The position numbers were made by a program, and so were the translations under genes. From Valencia hispanica (lineage: Eukaryota > Chordata > Actinopteri > Cyprinodontiformes > Valenciidae), in assembly GCA_963556495.2 (NCBI GenBank), contig OY747702.1:12832193-12896192 (forward strand): a stretch of DNA of 64,000 nt. Reading direction: 5' to 3'. The notes below the pieces were generated by a model. That model ran no database searches. It saw only the letters and a program-made list of their open reading frames with translations, and was not told the DNA's origin. Of the stretch, positions 1 through 11,012 are shown piece after piece (within the stretch, counting starts at the first letter, position 1; each line of letters starts with the position of its first letter).

Positions 1-1330
1 TTACGAGAGGCAACAAGGCAAGAAATTAAAGAAAGACAAGTGTCAGTATGAGACCAGGGCTGAGATGAAACATCCAGCTGCCACGCAGACATTAGACAGA
101 ATAGAGACAGCACAGGGGGACAGAAGGCATCGGTGCAGACAGAACTGAAACACTAGATTTTGGTTGGACTTCACACAGGGAAGCATTAAAGGTAGTTGTG
201 TTGCTCAGAGCATATGCAGCATATGCATATGCAGCCGTAACATCCAAGAACTGCTCTTACATTAATTTACACGTTAGAATTTAAAGAATGATGCAAGGCC
301 TTTGCCTTTGTCCTTTACTCCACCATGTTCCTATGGAGTACATATTTGTGAGAGGAAAAAAAAAATTTATGTGGAGAGTAACCCCATTTGTAGACCCTAT
401 TTATTTTTAACTCTTGTGCCACATACCTTCTTACTGTTTTAGAAAAATCTTTTTCTGCAGTTACCGGGTGACAATGAAGCGAGATGAAAGAATTCAGATA
501 GCTAGAACCACAGGGGGATTATTTGTACCTCGACTGAAACAAGGTATATTGCTGAAAACTTTGCTACAGTTTCCAAACAGCAAACTTTGGATTTTACCTC
601 TCTTACCATCCCCATCGCTGTGTAACTGGTTCCAGGTTATGCTTGGGTTCTTATTCAGCCTTGTTTGTAACAGTTCCAGTTGTTTTGAACTTTTTTAACC
701 ACTGCTGCAGCTGCAGATATGGGCAAGTTTAGAAGAGCAGCTTCTTTTCTTCGATCAGATATGCAGATCAACACGCATGTCGAATGGCATGTTCTCTATA
801 CTTTTCAGTTTCGAAGGAAGGCTAAAAGGAGTCCGTCTCTGTGTCATACCACATGAGTACCCCAGGTAGTCAGGGATTATTAAATAAACAGTTCCTAGAA
901 ATTCTGAATAACTTAAAAATGATAATGCCTCAACATTGAATAAAGTACTCTAAGTAATGGTTTGATTTTCAAAATGCTCAGTGTCAGGCTTCATACACTT
1001 TATCTTCACTAGTGGTATCGGTATTTGTAAGAAGCAGAGTATGCTACAAAGGATGGAACATTCTGAAGAGGATGAGGTAAGAGATCGTTATTTGAGAACA
1101 AGAGGACTAAGTCAACCTTGATAGGAGCACCCGCTCCAAAACAGCGGCCATTGATCGATGGCCCGTCCTGCTTGTCAGCATTGATCTCACCAAACTGAAT
1201 GAGTTGCTACACTGAGTTGCTACACTGGTGGCTACACGGCGCAACTCAAGTCGGCGTTAACCTAGCAGGGCACGCTTATAGGTTGACATGAGTCCACGCT
1301 CCAAGACATTACCCTTCAGCAAGCAAGTTT
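1..1330. other. Unassigned sequence, no gene seen
   Basis: No coding region, RNA gene or recognisable repeat boundary is visible. A 94-codon open frame at 414-698 has no recognisable domain and is judged chance. A short direct repeat built on GCATATGCA lies near 210-233. The last 200 bases may be the untranslated leader of the gypsy element that follows, but no LTR or primer-binding site was found here. Confidence 0.5.
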
Positions 1331-1337
1331 AACCACT

Positions 1338-1908
1338 ATGTTGAGTCAGTTAACCAAACGGGCAGAACTAGGCAGAACAGAATCAAGTTTATCATCTGTT
1401 TCTGGCAGCTCTAACCCTATGACTGTCTCTTCCGGGTCTCCTCACTTCCGTCACGTGACGTCACCAACCCCTAAGTACTTTTTGGGCGAGCTAAACAAAT
1501 GCGAAGGATTTTTGCTTCAATGCACTTTAGTTTTTAATCGATCTCCCCAATCTTTTCCAAACGATGCTAGCAAGATATCCTATATTATAGGTCTGTTAAG
1601 AGATAGAGCCATCAGATGGGCAGAATCATTCGTGGACGAATATAGTATTGAAAATACAACTTTTGATGTATTCTTGGAGCTGTATAAGCTTACCTTCTCT
1701 CCTGCTAAATCTGAAGAGGATTCAGCAAAAAAAATTTTGGGATTTAAAGCAGGGAAATTGATCGGTAGCTGATTTTGCTGTTGAGTTCTGCACTCTTGCC
1801 ACAGAATCAGGATGGAAAGCTCCAGCTCTCAAGAGGACAGTCTATCATGCATTAAATGAGACAATAAAAGACGAGTCAGCTAGGGATAAGCCTGAGTCTT
1901 TAAATCAG
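1338..1908 (+). pseudogene. gag: Gypsy gag, N-terminal part (capsid-like)
   Basis: An open frame of 144 codons starts at the ATG at 1338. It has a Ser/Thr-rich N-terminus, then a capsid-like region with KYFLGELNKCEGFLLQC and a helix containing RAIRWAESFVDEY. These patterns are typical of retrotransposon gag (RTL/PEG10-like, family knowledge). A frame change near 1755-1765 precedes further recognisable gag (FAVEFCTLATESGWKAPAL), which runs to about 1908, where the hAT insertion interrupts. The segment continues at 5966. The fossil is not expected to be expressed. Confidence 0.8.
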
Positions 1909-2329
1909 TACTGTCACGTGCAGAGGAGGGGGGGGGGTTGGTCCCCTTTTGCTCAGAAGCCAAAAGTGCCCTTCTGTCAGAGGCCTTTTTTTTTTTTTTT
2001 TTTTTCATTTTCATGTGTCAAGGCCTGCCTGTGCCATTCATTCAATATCATCTAACAATCAATAATAATTCAGCTAAATAAATAATTCAGCTAAATAAAA
2101 TGATGAATCTGGCAATGATGATGAACATCCCCTTCCCTGGCATGCTCTCATGACGTGCCCCGCCGCCCGCCCCTGTACTGGTCGGATCCAGTATTGCTAA
2201 GTTAACAATGCTAACTTGGCGACCGACCCCTCTAGCGATTTCTTTTATAGCGACTAGCGACAAATATAGCGACTTTTCCGGTGTTATTGGAGATGGACTT
2301 GAAAGGACGTATTCTTTACCTCTTCTCAG

Positions 2330-2957
2330 TAAGAGGCTGTTTACACGACAAGGTTTTTCAGCAAAACTGAGGTTTTTCTCTGCGATTCGGCCTGTCGTTT
2401 ACACGGCAACGGGAAAACGTGGGGTGGGGGGCGAAAACGCATCTTTTGGGAAACGGCTTCCAGAGTGGAGAGTTTTGAAAACGCTGGGTGATTCGTTGTC
2501 GTGTAAACGCAAGCCGGAGACTTTTGAAAACAATGACGTCACTGCCAGCCCCCTGCGGACATGTTGCACTTGCGCACTTCGCCTTTCTACAGAAAAACAA
2601 CAACAATGGCGGATCCAGGTATGCTGTTACTACTGATGCAGCTTCTGAAGTTATTTGGTCTCTGTAAGCAAAACATAGAGATCTTCAGGCTTCTATGCGA
2701 TCGCCAATGGAAACGCAGTACGTGCGTTAAATAGTCAATACGCCTTTATTTAAGCGGAGGAGAACTACAAGAAGACCGCCATTGTTAGTTATCATGAACT
2801 GTTTCTTTTCCGGGTTGTGAGGGGGAAACCTTGGAACACTGCATACACGGGCCACACTGCCATCTAAAGGCCGGGCATATGTACTACATCGTTTTCCATC
2901 GCGCACCCTTGAGTATTCAAACAAAAACGGCAATGTTGTTGTGTAAACAGCCCCTAA
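2330..2957. mobile_element. Harbinger-like MITE nested in the hAT relic
   Basis: The left end GAGGCTGTTTACACGACAA (2333-2351) and right end TTGTTGTGTAAACAGCCCC (2936-2954) form a 19-bp inverted repeat with two mismatches. Both are flanked by TAA, matching the 3-bp TWA duplication of PIF/Harbinger elements. Further copies of the GTTTACACG motif occur inside in both orientations (about 2397 and 2500). No coding capacity is apparent; open frames in both strands here are shadows of the GC-richer sequence. Confidence 0.65.
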
Positions 2958-3470
2958 GATGCGGGGTTTCCGCATGCCCCTCCCTCCTCACGAGAGGCTT
3001 GCTACTTGAGCAGCAGCAGTTCCAGCTCTCAGCTGCAGTCAGAGCAGATGATCTCTTCTCCATGACCACAGTAAAAATGTAATGTGCAAATCTGCCACTG
3101 GCTTATCCAGCCCTGGAGTTTGCAGCTCGGAAAATCGAGTTCATTTCGTCATTTCTGAGTTAGAAAAACCGAGTTCCAGGGACAACTGGAATGCACAATT
3201 ACCTTAATAAAGTAATGCCTATTTATGAAGAGTGTGGACAAAAACTTTTAAAAGTTTAAGGTGCTGAAACAAGTAGTATTTCAGTGTGCAGATGTGGCAA
3301 ATTTTTTCCACAATTGAATTTGATTATTTTTTTTATCAATTCTGTGTCCCCCTTAATTTTCCTTTTATTGATGTTTGGGCGCTCGGATATAGAGGAGTGG
3401 ACTTGCCCGAGAGTTGCACTACTTTCTGCCAGTAGAGTGCAGAAGCAACATGTTTGCTTAAGCAACTTGT

Positions 3471-3974
3471 TTAAGAGGCTATATGCAATTTTCTGATATA
3501 TAAACTCGCGACTGACACCTGTGACCAAAAAACGAAACTGCTCTTCCTTTCTGCTCGCTCTCGCAGCACGCGCTCCCACGCCGGTCGCTCTCAATCTTCG
3601 ATCTTTTTCGGGCACGTGTCAGGGGTTTAACTTTCTTAGTCTTATGTGGAGTTACTGTTGGTGTCAGAGTTGTCCTTGGTCTCTTCTGTGTATTCGCACA
3701 ATCCATTGAACTGCTTGCGAGTGCTGACTAGCGGTGGTGGCAGAGTGATCTGAAACATTTAACTTGAACGCGCTTGACGTCACATCCGCAGACAGCGCGG
3801 GAAAATCCGACCCGACAGAAAATAGAAAAAATTGGATACAGGCTTATAGGTGCACCCACTGTGAGCTGACAAGGTGTCAGTATGCTCATCAGGAGATGTT
3901 TGCGTCATAAATGGTCAAATAAAAAGGCTATTGTTACGTTTATTTTGGAGAAAAGTTGCATATAGCCCCTTTAA
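3471..3974. mobile_element. MITE with TTAA-flanked inverted repeats
   Basis: The left end GAGGCTATATGCAATTTTC lies directly after TTAA at 3471. The right end is its near-perfect inverse (GAAAAGTTGCATATAGCCCCT), followed by TTAA at 3971. TTAA duplication suits piggyBac- or Kolobok-type elements; the superfamily is not decided by the sequence. The interior has no recognisable protein. Confidence 0.55.
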
Positions 3975-4338
3975 GGGGATGACTGGCGCGGAAATTCCTT
4001 AGAGGAAGTGCGCCTGTGATTATAGGTTTTGTGTTTTTATGTGTCTTGTTGTATTACTAATTTCCAATTGCTTGTCTTCAAACTGCATTAACTCTTAGCA
4101 TTTTGCGGTGTTTTAGTGTGTTAGTACCATAGTTTAGTAGCCTACTGTTGTCATGGTGAACGTGTACCGTTGTGTAGAACTGTTGTCATGGTAACCGCAC
4201 TGAAATTAGAAGAGGTGCGCCGGTTAGGTAGAGCAGTAGACATCTTATGACTGACACTGTACGGTTCTTGTCATTGCAGACAAAATAATTTTTCATGCAC
4301 CGGAGCTTTTGTTTTGTTCTTCAGTGTGCAACACAGAC

Positions 4339-4441
4339 ATGCCTCATAAGGAAAGGAGGTTGAAAGAGAGGAAAAAGGAGCTGAGTGAGGCTGCTAAAGG
4401 CAGTGGATCCATCACCAGCTGGATAGCAAATAGCACACCAG
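4339..4441 (+). pseudogene. hAT transposase first-exon relic with splice donor
   Basis: The ATG at 4339 opens 34 codons rich in Lys, Arg and Glu (MPHKERRLKERKKELSEAAK, then GSGSITSWIANSTP), ending at CCAG with GTAAC following, a good splice donor. Basic Lys/Glu-rich starts followed by a Ser-rich hydrophobic stretch are common in multi-exon ZMYM/hAT-like transposases of fishes. A later stretch near 4911-4950 could be another exon, but that is uncertain. The rest of the transposase was not found. Confidence 0.45.
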
Positions 4442-4682
4442 GTAACACTTGTACCAGTTATTTATGTTGATTTCAGATCTATAATGTTTTTCTAACATCA
4501 TTTTAGATTAGTGTTGTCCAGTGTTATTATAGTTTTGTATTTTTCCAATATTTTAATTTTTATTACATTTTTAACTTTTGTTTTTTATTCAATTGAGTTT
4601 CAGTTAGTTTCCAGATTGGGTTAGGCTACTCGTTTCCGTTAGTTTCAGTTAGTTTCCAGAATGGGTTACTCGTTCCAGCAGG

Positions 4683-4835
4683 CACGTGTGGAGGGGGGGG
4701 GGGTTGGGTGCTTGAGCACCTGCCCTTTTACCCCGGTGCCCAAAGTGCCGTTTTGTCAAAGCAAAATTTTGTTAAATTTTTTTTTTATAACATGCCCTTT
4801 TTTGAAGGCCTGCCCATGCCCAATCTTAATAATAA
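4683..4835 (+). repeat. Degenerate internal copy of the hAT left end
   Basis: A CACGTG motif, a G-run, TTGG and a later AAGGCCTGCCC-ATGCC motif occur in the same order as at 1915-2040. This makes the stretch a diverged second copy of the left end of the surrounding hAT element. It may mark a second nested relic of the same family. Just upstream (about 4605-4670) the phrase CAGTTAGTTTCCAGA is repeated in tandem. Confidence 0.5.
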
Positions 4836-5965
4836 TAAAATATATGAATTATAATTTAGCCATAAATAAAATGGCCCACATGATGACCTTTCACCTGACG
4901 ACGTCATGACGACCTCATCTGACCAGGACGAGGGAGAAACGTTTCACAGGTATCGAGGGTCTAGTCTTTTTTATGTTATTTGACTAAACTATTATTATAT
5001 TACAGTATTTATTTATTTCTTAAAACATAGAGTACCTTAAATACGTTGCTATAAATACGTTGTGTGGTAAAGGTAGGGTTGCCAACCATCCAGTAAAAAA
5101 CGGAATCACCCGTATTCAGAGAAAATATTTCGCGTTCCGTATTAAGGTGAGAAGGAACGCGATTTGTCCCGTACTTCAGCTAGAATGAAAAAAAGACACA
5201 AAGCTGGAGTTATTCTGTGTCTTTACGCTGTGCAGCTGCCTCGTCTTCTCTCATTCTCTCCCCTCCCTCTCCTGTTGCTCCTTCAATCATGAAACTGATC
5301 AATGATCAGCCGATCGACTTTTCTGTTGCAGTCCCATCTCTGTTTGTTTATCAACCACTTTGCCCTAGAAAGAGGAAACCAGCGGATGTTGCGCTAAACA
5401 ACAGCAGCACGTTTAAACTTGATAAACTGTTGTTAGAATTGATTTAATATTACTTTCTTGTATCAGCCGATGTTTGCTGGAGCCTCAGCCGTAAAAGCTG
5501 CCGGTTCATGATATTGGTTTCGAATATCTGGTGAGATGGAAACATGAAGATGAAACCAGGAGATGTTCTTACTGAATCATCAGAGCTGAACAGCTGATGG
5601 AGAAACAGGTTTACCTATTAGGTGACATGAATGAGTTGAAGGGAAGTTATGAACTGTTTCTGAGAGACAAATAACACAAGGATCCTTTTCTATGTAGCTG
5701 ACAGCTGGTAACCGTGCAGGGTCGGCTCTAGCAAAGTTTTGCCTGGGGGCCAGGTAGGGCATTAACAGGGAAAGGGGGGCACAAATACATACTTTTCTTT
5801 CTCATTCTCATCTAAGGTGTCTTGACAAAATCTGCACAACATATGTACTCGTCACTGCCCGCAAAAATCAAACTTTTGATTTTCAACCGGCCATTGGGCG
5901 GATGTTCCATGTGCCCCTTTTGTACTTTGAGCGCCTGCCCCTCCAACAGTCTCTGCACGGCCCTG

Positions 5966-6252
5966 AATCAGTTGATTAGTCTAACTATTAGATTGGACAA
6001 CCGAATCAGAGAAAGATACCAACCACAAACTTCCTTTGCTTCCTGCTCTACTAAAATGGACCCTATTTCACCACCTAAGGAACTCCTCTGACCCAGATCC
6101 GGTTCACCAGAGCCTATGCAGCTTGGCTTACTCGTTTAAACCCGGAAGAAAGGCAGAGAGGAATCAATTCAGGAATCTGTCTTTATTGCGGTTCAGCCAC
6201 TCATCTCATTTCTAAGTGTCCCATTAGGCCAAAAGAATCAGCCCGTCATTAA
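5966..6252 (+). pseudogene. gag: Gypsy gag, C-terminal part with zinc knuckle
   Basis: Gag resumes immediately after the hAT insertion with LISLTIRLDNRIRERYQ. A one-base frame change near 6127 follows, then NPEERQRGINSG leads into a CX2CX4HX4C zinc knuckle read as CLYCGSATHLISKC (about 6178-6219), the nucleic-acid-binding motif of nucleocapsid. The frame ends at TAA near 6250. This piece joins in sense to 1338-1908 across the insertion. Confidence 0.8.
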
Positions 6253-6840
6253 AATTGGGGGTCCTGGCGGAGAAAGTAGTTCTCGGTTTGAGATTCAGTC
6301 TTCCATTTACTTTGATATAAAAAACCTCTATCACTGCATTTTCTTTATTGATTCTGGGTCAGAGCAGAACCTGATCCACCCTGATCTGGTCCGTAAATGT
6401 GAAATCCCCATTTGTGAGCTCAGTCCTCCTCTTCAATTAACCACACTGGACAGCAACACTATGTCCACCATCTTGTATCAAACCAAACCTGTTTCCTTAG
6501 TCCTTTCTGGTGACCACTATGAGAATATTCAATTTTTTGTTTTTCCAACCAAAGAAAGTCCTATAGTCCTCGGTCACCCCTGGTTAACCCCCCACAACCC
6601 TCATATAAACTGGTCAAACCATCGGATTGATACCTGGAGCACTTACTTACTTAGTCATTGCCTCTGTTCAGCCCTGCCATATTCTAAATCCCAAGATCGT
6701 TCCCCTGAGCCACCTCCTGACCTTTCCAATGTGCCTGTCAAGTACCATAGCAAGGTGTTAGCTTACCTTAAACCCCCCCCCAAACCGCCCCTACAACTGT
6801 GCCATCGATCTCCTGTCTGGTGCTCCTCTCCCTTCCGGCC
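6253..6840 (+). pseudogene. pol: Gypsy aspartic protease region
   Basis: The retropepsin-like active site is read as FFIDSGSEQNLI from 6341, in the DSG form seen in many Ty3/gypsy proteases. It is followed in the same frame by IQFFVFPTKESPIVLGHPWL, the downstream ILG-type strand, and NPHINWSNHRIDTWS. The linker to RT (about 6700-6840) is proline-rich with an eight-C run at 6773-6780, and the frame is lost there. Confidence 0.75.
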
Positions 6841-7560
6841 ATTTGTTCAATCTCTCTGGTAAAGAAAGAGAAGCCACGGAAGACTATGATTCATCAAAAG
6901 CTGGCATAATCCATCCTTCCTTATCTCCCCTTGGTGCAGGCTTCTTCTTTGTCCAAAAGAAGGATAAATCACTTAGTCGATCCATTGATTACAGAGGATT
7001 AAATCACATAACAGTTAAGAATAAATACTCTTATTTCTTCAGCATTCGAACCAGTCTCCAGAGCCACAATCTTTTCCAAGCTAGACCTCCACAATGCTTT
7101 TCACCTTATCAGAATCCGGGCTGGGGAGGAGTGGAAAACAGCTATCAAGACGCACATTGGACATTTCGTGTATCTAGTCATGCCCTTTGGGTTAACCAAT
7201 GCCCCCCTCAGTTTTTCAAAACCTGGTTAACAATGTCCTCAGAGATTTCATCCATAAGTTTGTTTTTGTTTACCTTGATGACATCCTCATCTTTTCCAAC
7301 AGCCTTGAGGAACACAGATCTCATGTTCGTAAAGTTCTTCAAGGGCTGTTGGAAAACCGCCTGTATGTCAAGGCCGAAAGTGCGAATTCCACGTGTCCTC
7401 CATCACATTCTTGGGTTTCATTTTTGAGGGTAGACAGGTCAGAGCCGATCCAGCAAAGACCAAAGCAGTTACAGAATGGCCAATTCCTGAATCCAGAAAG
7501 CAACATCAACGTTTCCTCGGCTTCGCAAATTTCTAAAGAAGATTAATCAAAGGCTTCAGC
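6841..7560 (+). pseudogene. pol: Gypsy reverse transcriptase, frameshifted
   Basis: RT fingers are recognised as [20 protein letters not shown] and [16 protein letters not shown] at 6900-7030. After frame changes around 7030-7200, the palm catalytic box appears as [12 protein letters not shown] (from about 7261), a YLDD motif, followed by [20 protein letters not shown]. The polymerase is split over at least two frames and cannot be active. Confidence 0.8.
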
Positions 7561-8112
7561 ATCATTGCCTCTCCTCTCACGGCGCTCATATCAGTTAAAA
7601 TAATTTATCACTGGTCTCCGGAGGCTGACCGAGCTTTCCAAGAATTAAAACAACAGTTCATTCAAGCTCCCAGCTTTATCCATCCCGATCCATCATCCCA
7701 GTTCATTCTGGAGGTCAACGCCTCCGATACTGGTGTGGGAGCGGTCCTTTCTCAGCAATCCACAAAAGACCATAAACTCCACCTATGCGCTTTCTTCTCA
7801 AATAGGTTTTCTCCTGCTGAGAAGAATTATGACATCGGCGACCGGGAGCTCCTAGCCATTAAACTTGCCTTAAAAGAATGGAGACACTGGCTGGAGGGCA
7901 AGGGCTCCCTGTAGGAGTTTGGACAGATCACAAAAATCTTGCCGATCTGCAGTCAGCCAAGCGACTTAATCCACGCCAGTATCGGTGGTCTCTGTTTTTC
8001 TCCCGCTTCAACCTCACCACACCTCAAGATTCTCTTGTCACCCCAGAACAAGCCGAACCATCTCTCTCCTACGCCATTATTTATGGTGGTCATCTCTCAA
8101 CAAGGATGTTAT
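7561..8112 (+). pseudogene. pol: Gypsy RNase H region
   Basis: The connection domain ([18 protein letters not shown]) and RNase H start ([18 protein letters not shown], from 7702) are readable, then [21 protein letters not shown] frame change at about 7905-7915 follows, and [17 protein letters not shown] continues in another frame. The segment ends where the small hAT-like element at 8117 interrupts. Confidence 0.75.
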
Positions 8113-8116
8113 AGAG

Positions 8117-8340
8117 CAGGTGTGCCCAATTCTAGTCCTCGAGATCTACCATCCTACAAATTTTAGATGTATCCCCACACCAACACACCTAAATCAAATT
8201 GTTCAATACCCTCATCAGCTGTCTGTAAGCTCTGCAGAGGCCTGGTAACGAAGCCTTCATTTGATTCAGCTGTGATGAGAAGGGATGCACCTAAAAGTTG
8301 CTGGATGGTAGATCTAGAGGACCAGGATTGGGCACCCCCG
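8117..8340. mobile_element. Small hAT-like MITE inside gypsy pol
   Basis: The left end CAGGTGTGCCCAATTCTAGT and the inverse of the right end (CGGGGGTGCCCAATCCTGGT) form a terminal inverted repeat that continues for over 30 bp. The flanks TTATAGAG (8109-8116) and TTATACCG (8341-8348) match at 6 of 8 positions, as expected for an aged 8-bp hAT duplication. Gypsy coding sense ends at the left flank and resumes as VIPKQVL at the right flank. No transposase is encoded. Confidence 0.7.
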
Positions 8341-8896
8341 TTATACCGAAACAAGTCCTCTCATAGACCTCCCTCCGGTCTACTCCAACCACCCCCAGTT
8401 CCATCTAGACCCTGGTCGCATGTTTGCCTCGATTTCATCACTGGACTCCCCACATCCAAAGGAAAAGAAGTTAATCCTCTCCACTATAGATCATGTTTCC
8501 AAAGCTTGCCACCTAAGCATCCTGGCAAAAGTGGCATCAGTCCACAAAACCGCCTCTCTACTCATTTGTCACGTTTTTCGCCTTCATGGAATTCCCACAG
8601 AGATCCTTTCCGATTGCAGCCCCCAATTTATCTCCTAAGTGTGTAAAGACTTCTGTTCGGCACTGGGGGCCAAGACTCGGTTATCCCCAGGTTTCCATCC
8701 CCAGACCAATGGCCAATCTGAGCGGCTCAACCAAGAAATAGAAAATACCCTCAGGTGCGTCTGCTCCCAGAATCCTATTACCTGGAGTCAACATCTCCCC
8801 TGGGTTGAGTACGCTCACAACTCCCACATCTCATCTGCTACCGGTCTATCTCCTTTCAAGGTCAGCTTAGGTTATGAGCCTACTCAAACAAAATAA
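8341..8896 (+). pseudogene. pol: Gypsy integrase core
   Basis: After the MITE, the linker [20 protein letters not shown] leads into the integrase catalytic core. Further on are [17 protein letters not shown] and then FHPQTNGQSERLNQEIENTL, carrying the second Asp and the Glu of the D,D-35-E triad. GLSPFKVSLGYEP closes the core. Frames change within 8460-8640, and a TAA splits the core at 8636-8638. The element stops at 8896, so the C-terminal domain and 3' LTR are absent. Confidence 0.8.
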
Positions 8897-8992
8897 ACTA
8901 AATGGAACAAAATAAACTCTTTTTAAAACTGTCTAATCGCAGTCTGGTGTTGTTGCATATTATAGTCTCAGAAAAGGCATTATGACACTGGT

Positions 8993-10117
8993 ACCTTAAT
9001 TTAATATCTACATGCTCCCACTAGCCCAGATTATAACAACCAATAACATTAGCATCCATAACTATGCAGATGATACTCATCTTTTCATTACGATGTCGCC
9101 AGGTGACTTTGATCCCATCCAAACCCTAAGTAAATGCATCGAGCAAATCAATGGATGGATGTGCCATAACCTTCTCCAATTGAACAGAAACAAAACAGAA
9201 GTAATTACTTTTGGACATAAAGAGGAACGATCAAGAGTCAGCACACAGCTTCGGTTAATACAGCTAGAAAATACTGATCAGGCCCGAAATCTAGGTGTAG
9301 TAACTGACTCAGAGCTGAACCCCCAGGGTCACATAAAGGCAATAACAAGGTCAGCCTTCTATCACCTGAGGAACATTTCTAGGATTAAAGGACTAATGTC
9401 GCAACAGGACCTCAAAAAACTCATCCATGCGTTTATCTTTAGTCAGAATGATTACTGCAACAGTGTCCTCACAGGTCTGCCTAAAAAGTCAATTAGACAG
9501 CTGCAGCTGATCCAGAAGGCTGCTGCTCGCGTCCTCTCCACAACCAGGAAAGTACAGCACATCACCCCAGTTCTGAAGTCCTTACACTGGCTCCCTGGAG
9601 CTCAGAGAATAGACTTCAAAATACTTTTACTAGTTTATAAATAATTAAATGGCCTAGCCCCAAAGTATTTTGAAGATCTACTGTCACCATACCAACCCCC
9701 CAGACCACTCAGGTACTCTAATTCCAGTCTACTCGAAATCCTTAGAATTAGAACCAAACATGGAGAAGCAGCTTTCAGTTTCTATGCTTCTCTAATCTGG
9801 AACAAACTTCCAGAAAACTGCAAAGCTGCTGAAATACTGAGTTATTTTAAATCAGAACTAAAAACGTATCTGTTTAGAGCTGCATTTGAGTAATGTTTTC
9901 ATATATCTTGTTTTGTTTATGTTTCTTGCTGTTTCTACATTATATACTTTGTAAGGCATTGAGGTATCTATGTGTACTTCTTCTTTTATTGCTGTTTTTA
10001 CTTTATATGCTTTGTCTGTGTTTTAATGCTGTTTTTATTTTACCTCTAATCATGTAAAGCACCTTGAATCACCTTGTTGTCGAAAGTGGGCTATACAAAT
10101 AAAATTGCCTTGCCTTG
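8993..10117 (+). mobile_element. L2-like LINE, 5' truncated, with 3' end
   Basis: Reading starts within RT ([11 protein letters not shown]..., then [10 protein letters not shown], the YADD catalytic box at about 9059-9070). It runs 210 codons from 9012 to a TAA at 9642-9644, and coding sense continues in frame beyond the stop (LNGLAPKYFEDLL... to LFRAAFE near 9893). The 3' UTR ends with TGTAAAGCACCTTGAATCAC and a CCTTGCCTTG tail, typical of L2-type fish LINEs. Upstream RT and endonuclease are missing, as usual for truncated retrotransposition. An antisense relative lies at 62468-63660. Confidence 0.8.
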
Positions 10118-10394
10118 GTGCACACAGTGGTAGACGGGCACAAGAAAATAGTCTGCCAAGGACTTGCAATGTAAATATGGAAAAAAACTATTTCAATAAA
10201 GTTTGCAGTGTTCCCAAAATTACAGTCATTTATCCATTCATGGGGTTATACATGTGGTATACTTGGGGGGTAAAAGGGAAAAACAAAATTGAGACTTTAA
10301 CAGAGGACCAGCATCAGTTATGATTTAGCAGTTGGAGAAGGGACAGTCACTATAGTGAACTTTGTGTGTAATAGAGGTAATGGTGAAATGCGAA

Positions 10395-11012
10395 TCACAA
10401 ATACGAACAGGTTAGGGTGATTAAGGATAGGGATAGAAAGGTAGTGTCAGGTGCTAAGTGTGTGATGGGAAGATGGAAAGCGTGCTTTAAAGAACTGATG
10501 AATGAGGAAAAAGAGAATGTAGAGTATAAGAGGTGACTGCTGTGGATCAGGAAGTAGCTGAGATTAGTAAAGATGAAGTGAAGAAAGCTTTGTAGAGGGG
10601 AAAGGCAGTTGGTCTTGATGACATACCTGTGGAGGTTTGGAAGTGCTTAGAGAGGTGGCAGTAGAGTTTTTGACTAGGTTCTTCAACAAGATTTTGAAGA
10701 GTGAGAAGATACCCGAGGAATGGAGGAAAAGTGTTCTAGTGCCGACTTTTAAGAACAATGGAGATGTACAGAATTGATGCAACTACAGAGTAATAAAACT
10801 AATCAGTCATACAATGAAGCTGTGGGAAAGAGTGGTGGAAGCTACAGGCTTCAGTCAGAAGTGATCATTTGTGAGCAGCAGTACGGTTTCATGCCGAGAA
10901 AGAGTACTGCAGATGTAATTTTTGCTTTAAGGATGCTGATGGAGAAGTACAGAGAAGGTCAGAGGGTGCTGAATTATGTCTTTGTAGATTTAGAGAAAGC
11001 GTATGACAGGGT
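10395..11012 (+). mobile_element. RTE-like LINE reverse transcriptase fragment
   Basis: Translation in several frames gives a run of RTE-type RT blocks. These include an ELMNEE stretch, GLDDIPVEVW, LTRFFNKILKSEKIPEEW, EQQYGFMPRKSTADVIFALR, and YVFVDLEKAYDRV with the first catalytic Asp. A 105-codon frame starts at 10774 and covers the last part. The fragment stops exactly at AYDRV where L2-like 3' sequence begins, so the YADD half is lost. In-frame stops occur (for example near 10594). Confidence 0.75.

Larger units (their letters stand above)
1911..5965. mobile_element. hAT-type DNA transposon relic inserted in gypsy gag
   Basis: The left end reads CTGTCACGTGCAGAG and the reverse complement of the right end reads CAGGGCCGTGCAGAG, an imperfect terminal inverted repeat (11 of 15). 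The flanks are AATCAGTA (1903-1910) and AATCAGTT (5966-5973), a 7 of 8 match and the 8-bp duplication length of hAT elements. Removing the insert makes the gypsy gag coding sense continue, which independently confirms both boundaries. Inside are a transposase-exon relic at 4339, a second degenerate copy of the left-end sequence at 4683 and smaller inverted-repeat elements. A motif near 5077 (GGGTTGCCAACCATCC) resembles another fish hAT terminus. No intact transposase remains. Confidence 0.75.
1338..8896 (+). mobile_element. Decayed Ty3/gypsy LTR retrotransposon, nested insertions, LTRs not seen
   Basis: Gag, zinc knuckle, protease, reverse transcriptase, RNase H and integrase fragments follow in the Ty3/gypsy order on the plus strand. 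The frame changes several times, so the copy is a fossil. Two foreign DNA elements (1911-5965 and 8117-8340) split it, and each split protein segment resumes on the far side. The gag type, with a proline/serine-rich start followed by the YFLGE...C.GFL capsid pattern, resembles the Sushi/RTL-like gypsy lineage of fishes. The element ends abruptly in integrase at 8896, just before an L2-like LINE. Any chromodomain and the 3' LTR are missing. Confidence 0.85.

Noticed and set aside
414..698. 94-codon open frame near the window start
   Set aside because: No domain, weak start context and AT-rich surroundings; no evidence for a host exon.
2208..2636. 142-codon plus-strand frame
   Set aside because: Spans the left end of the Harbinger-like MITE and has no domain; an artefact of the locally GC-richer repeat.
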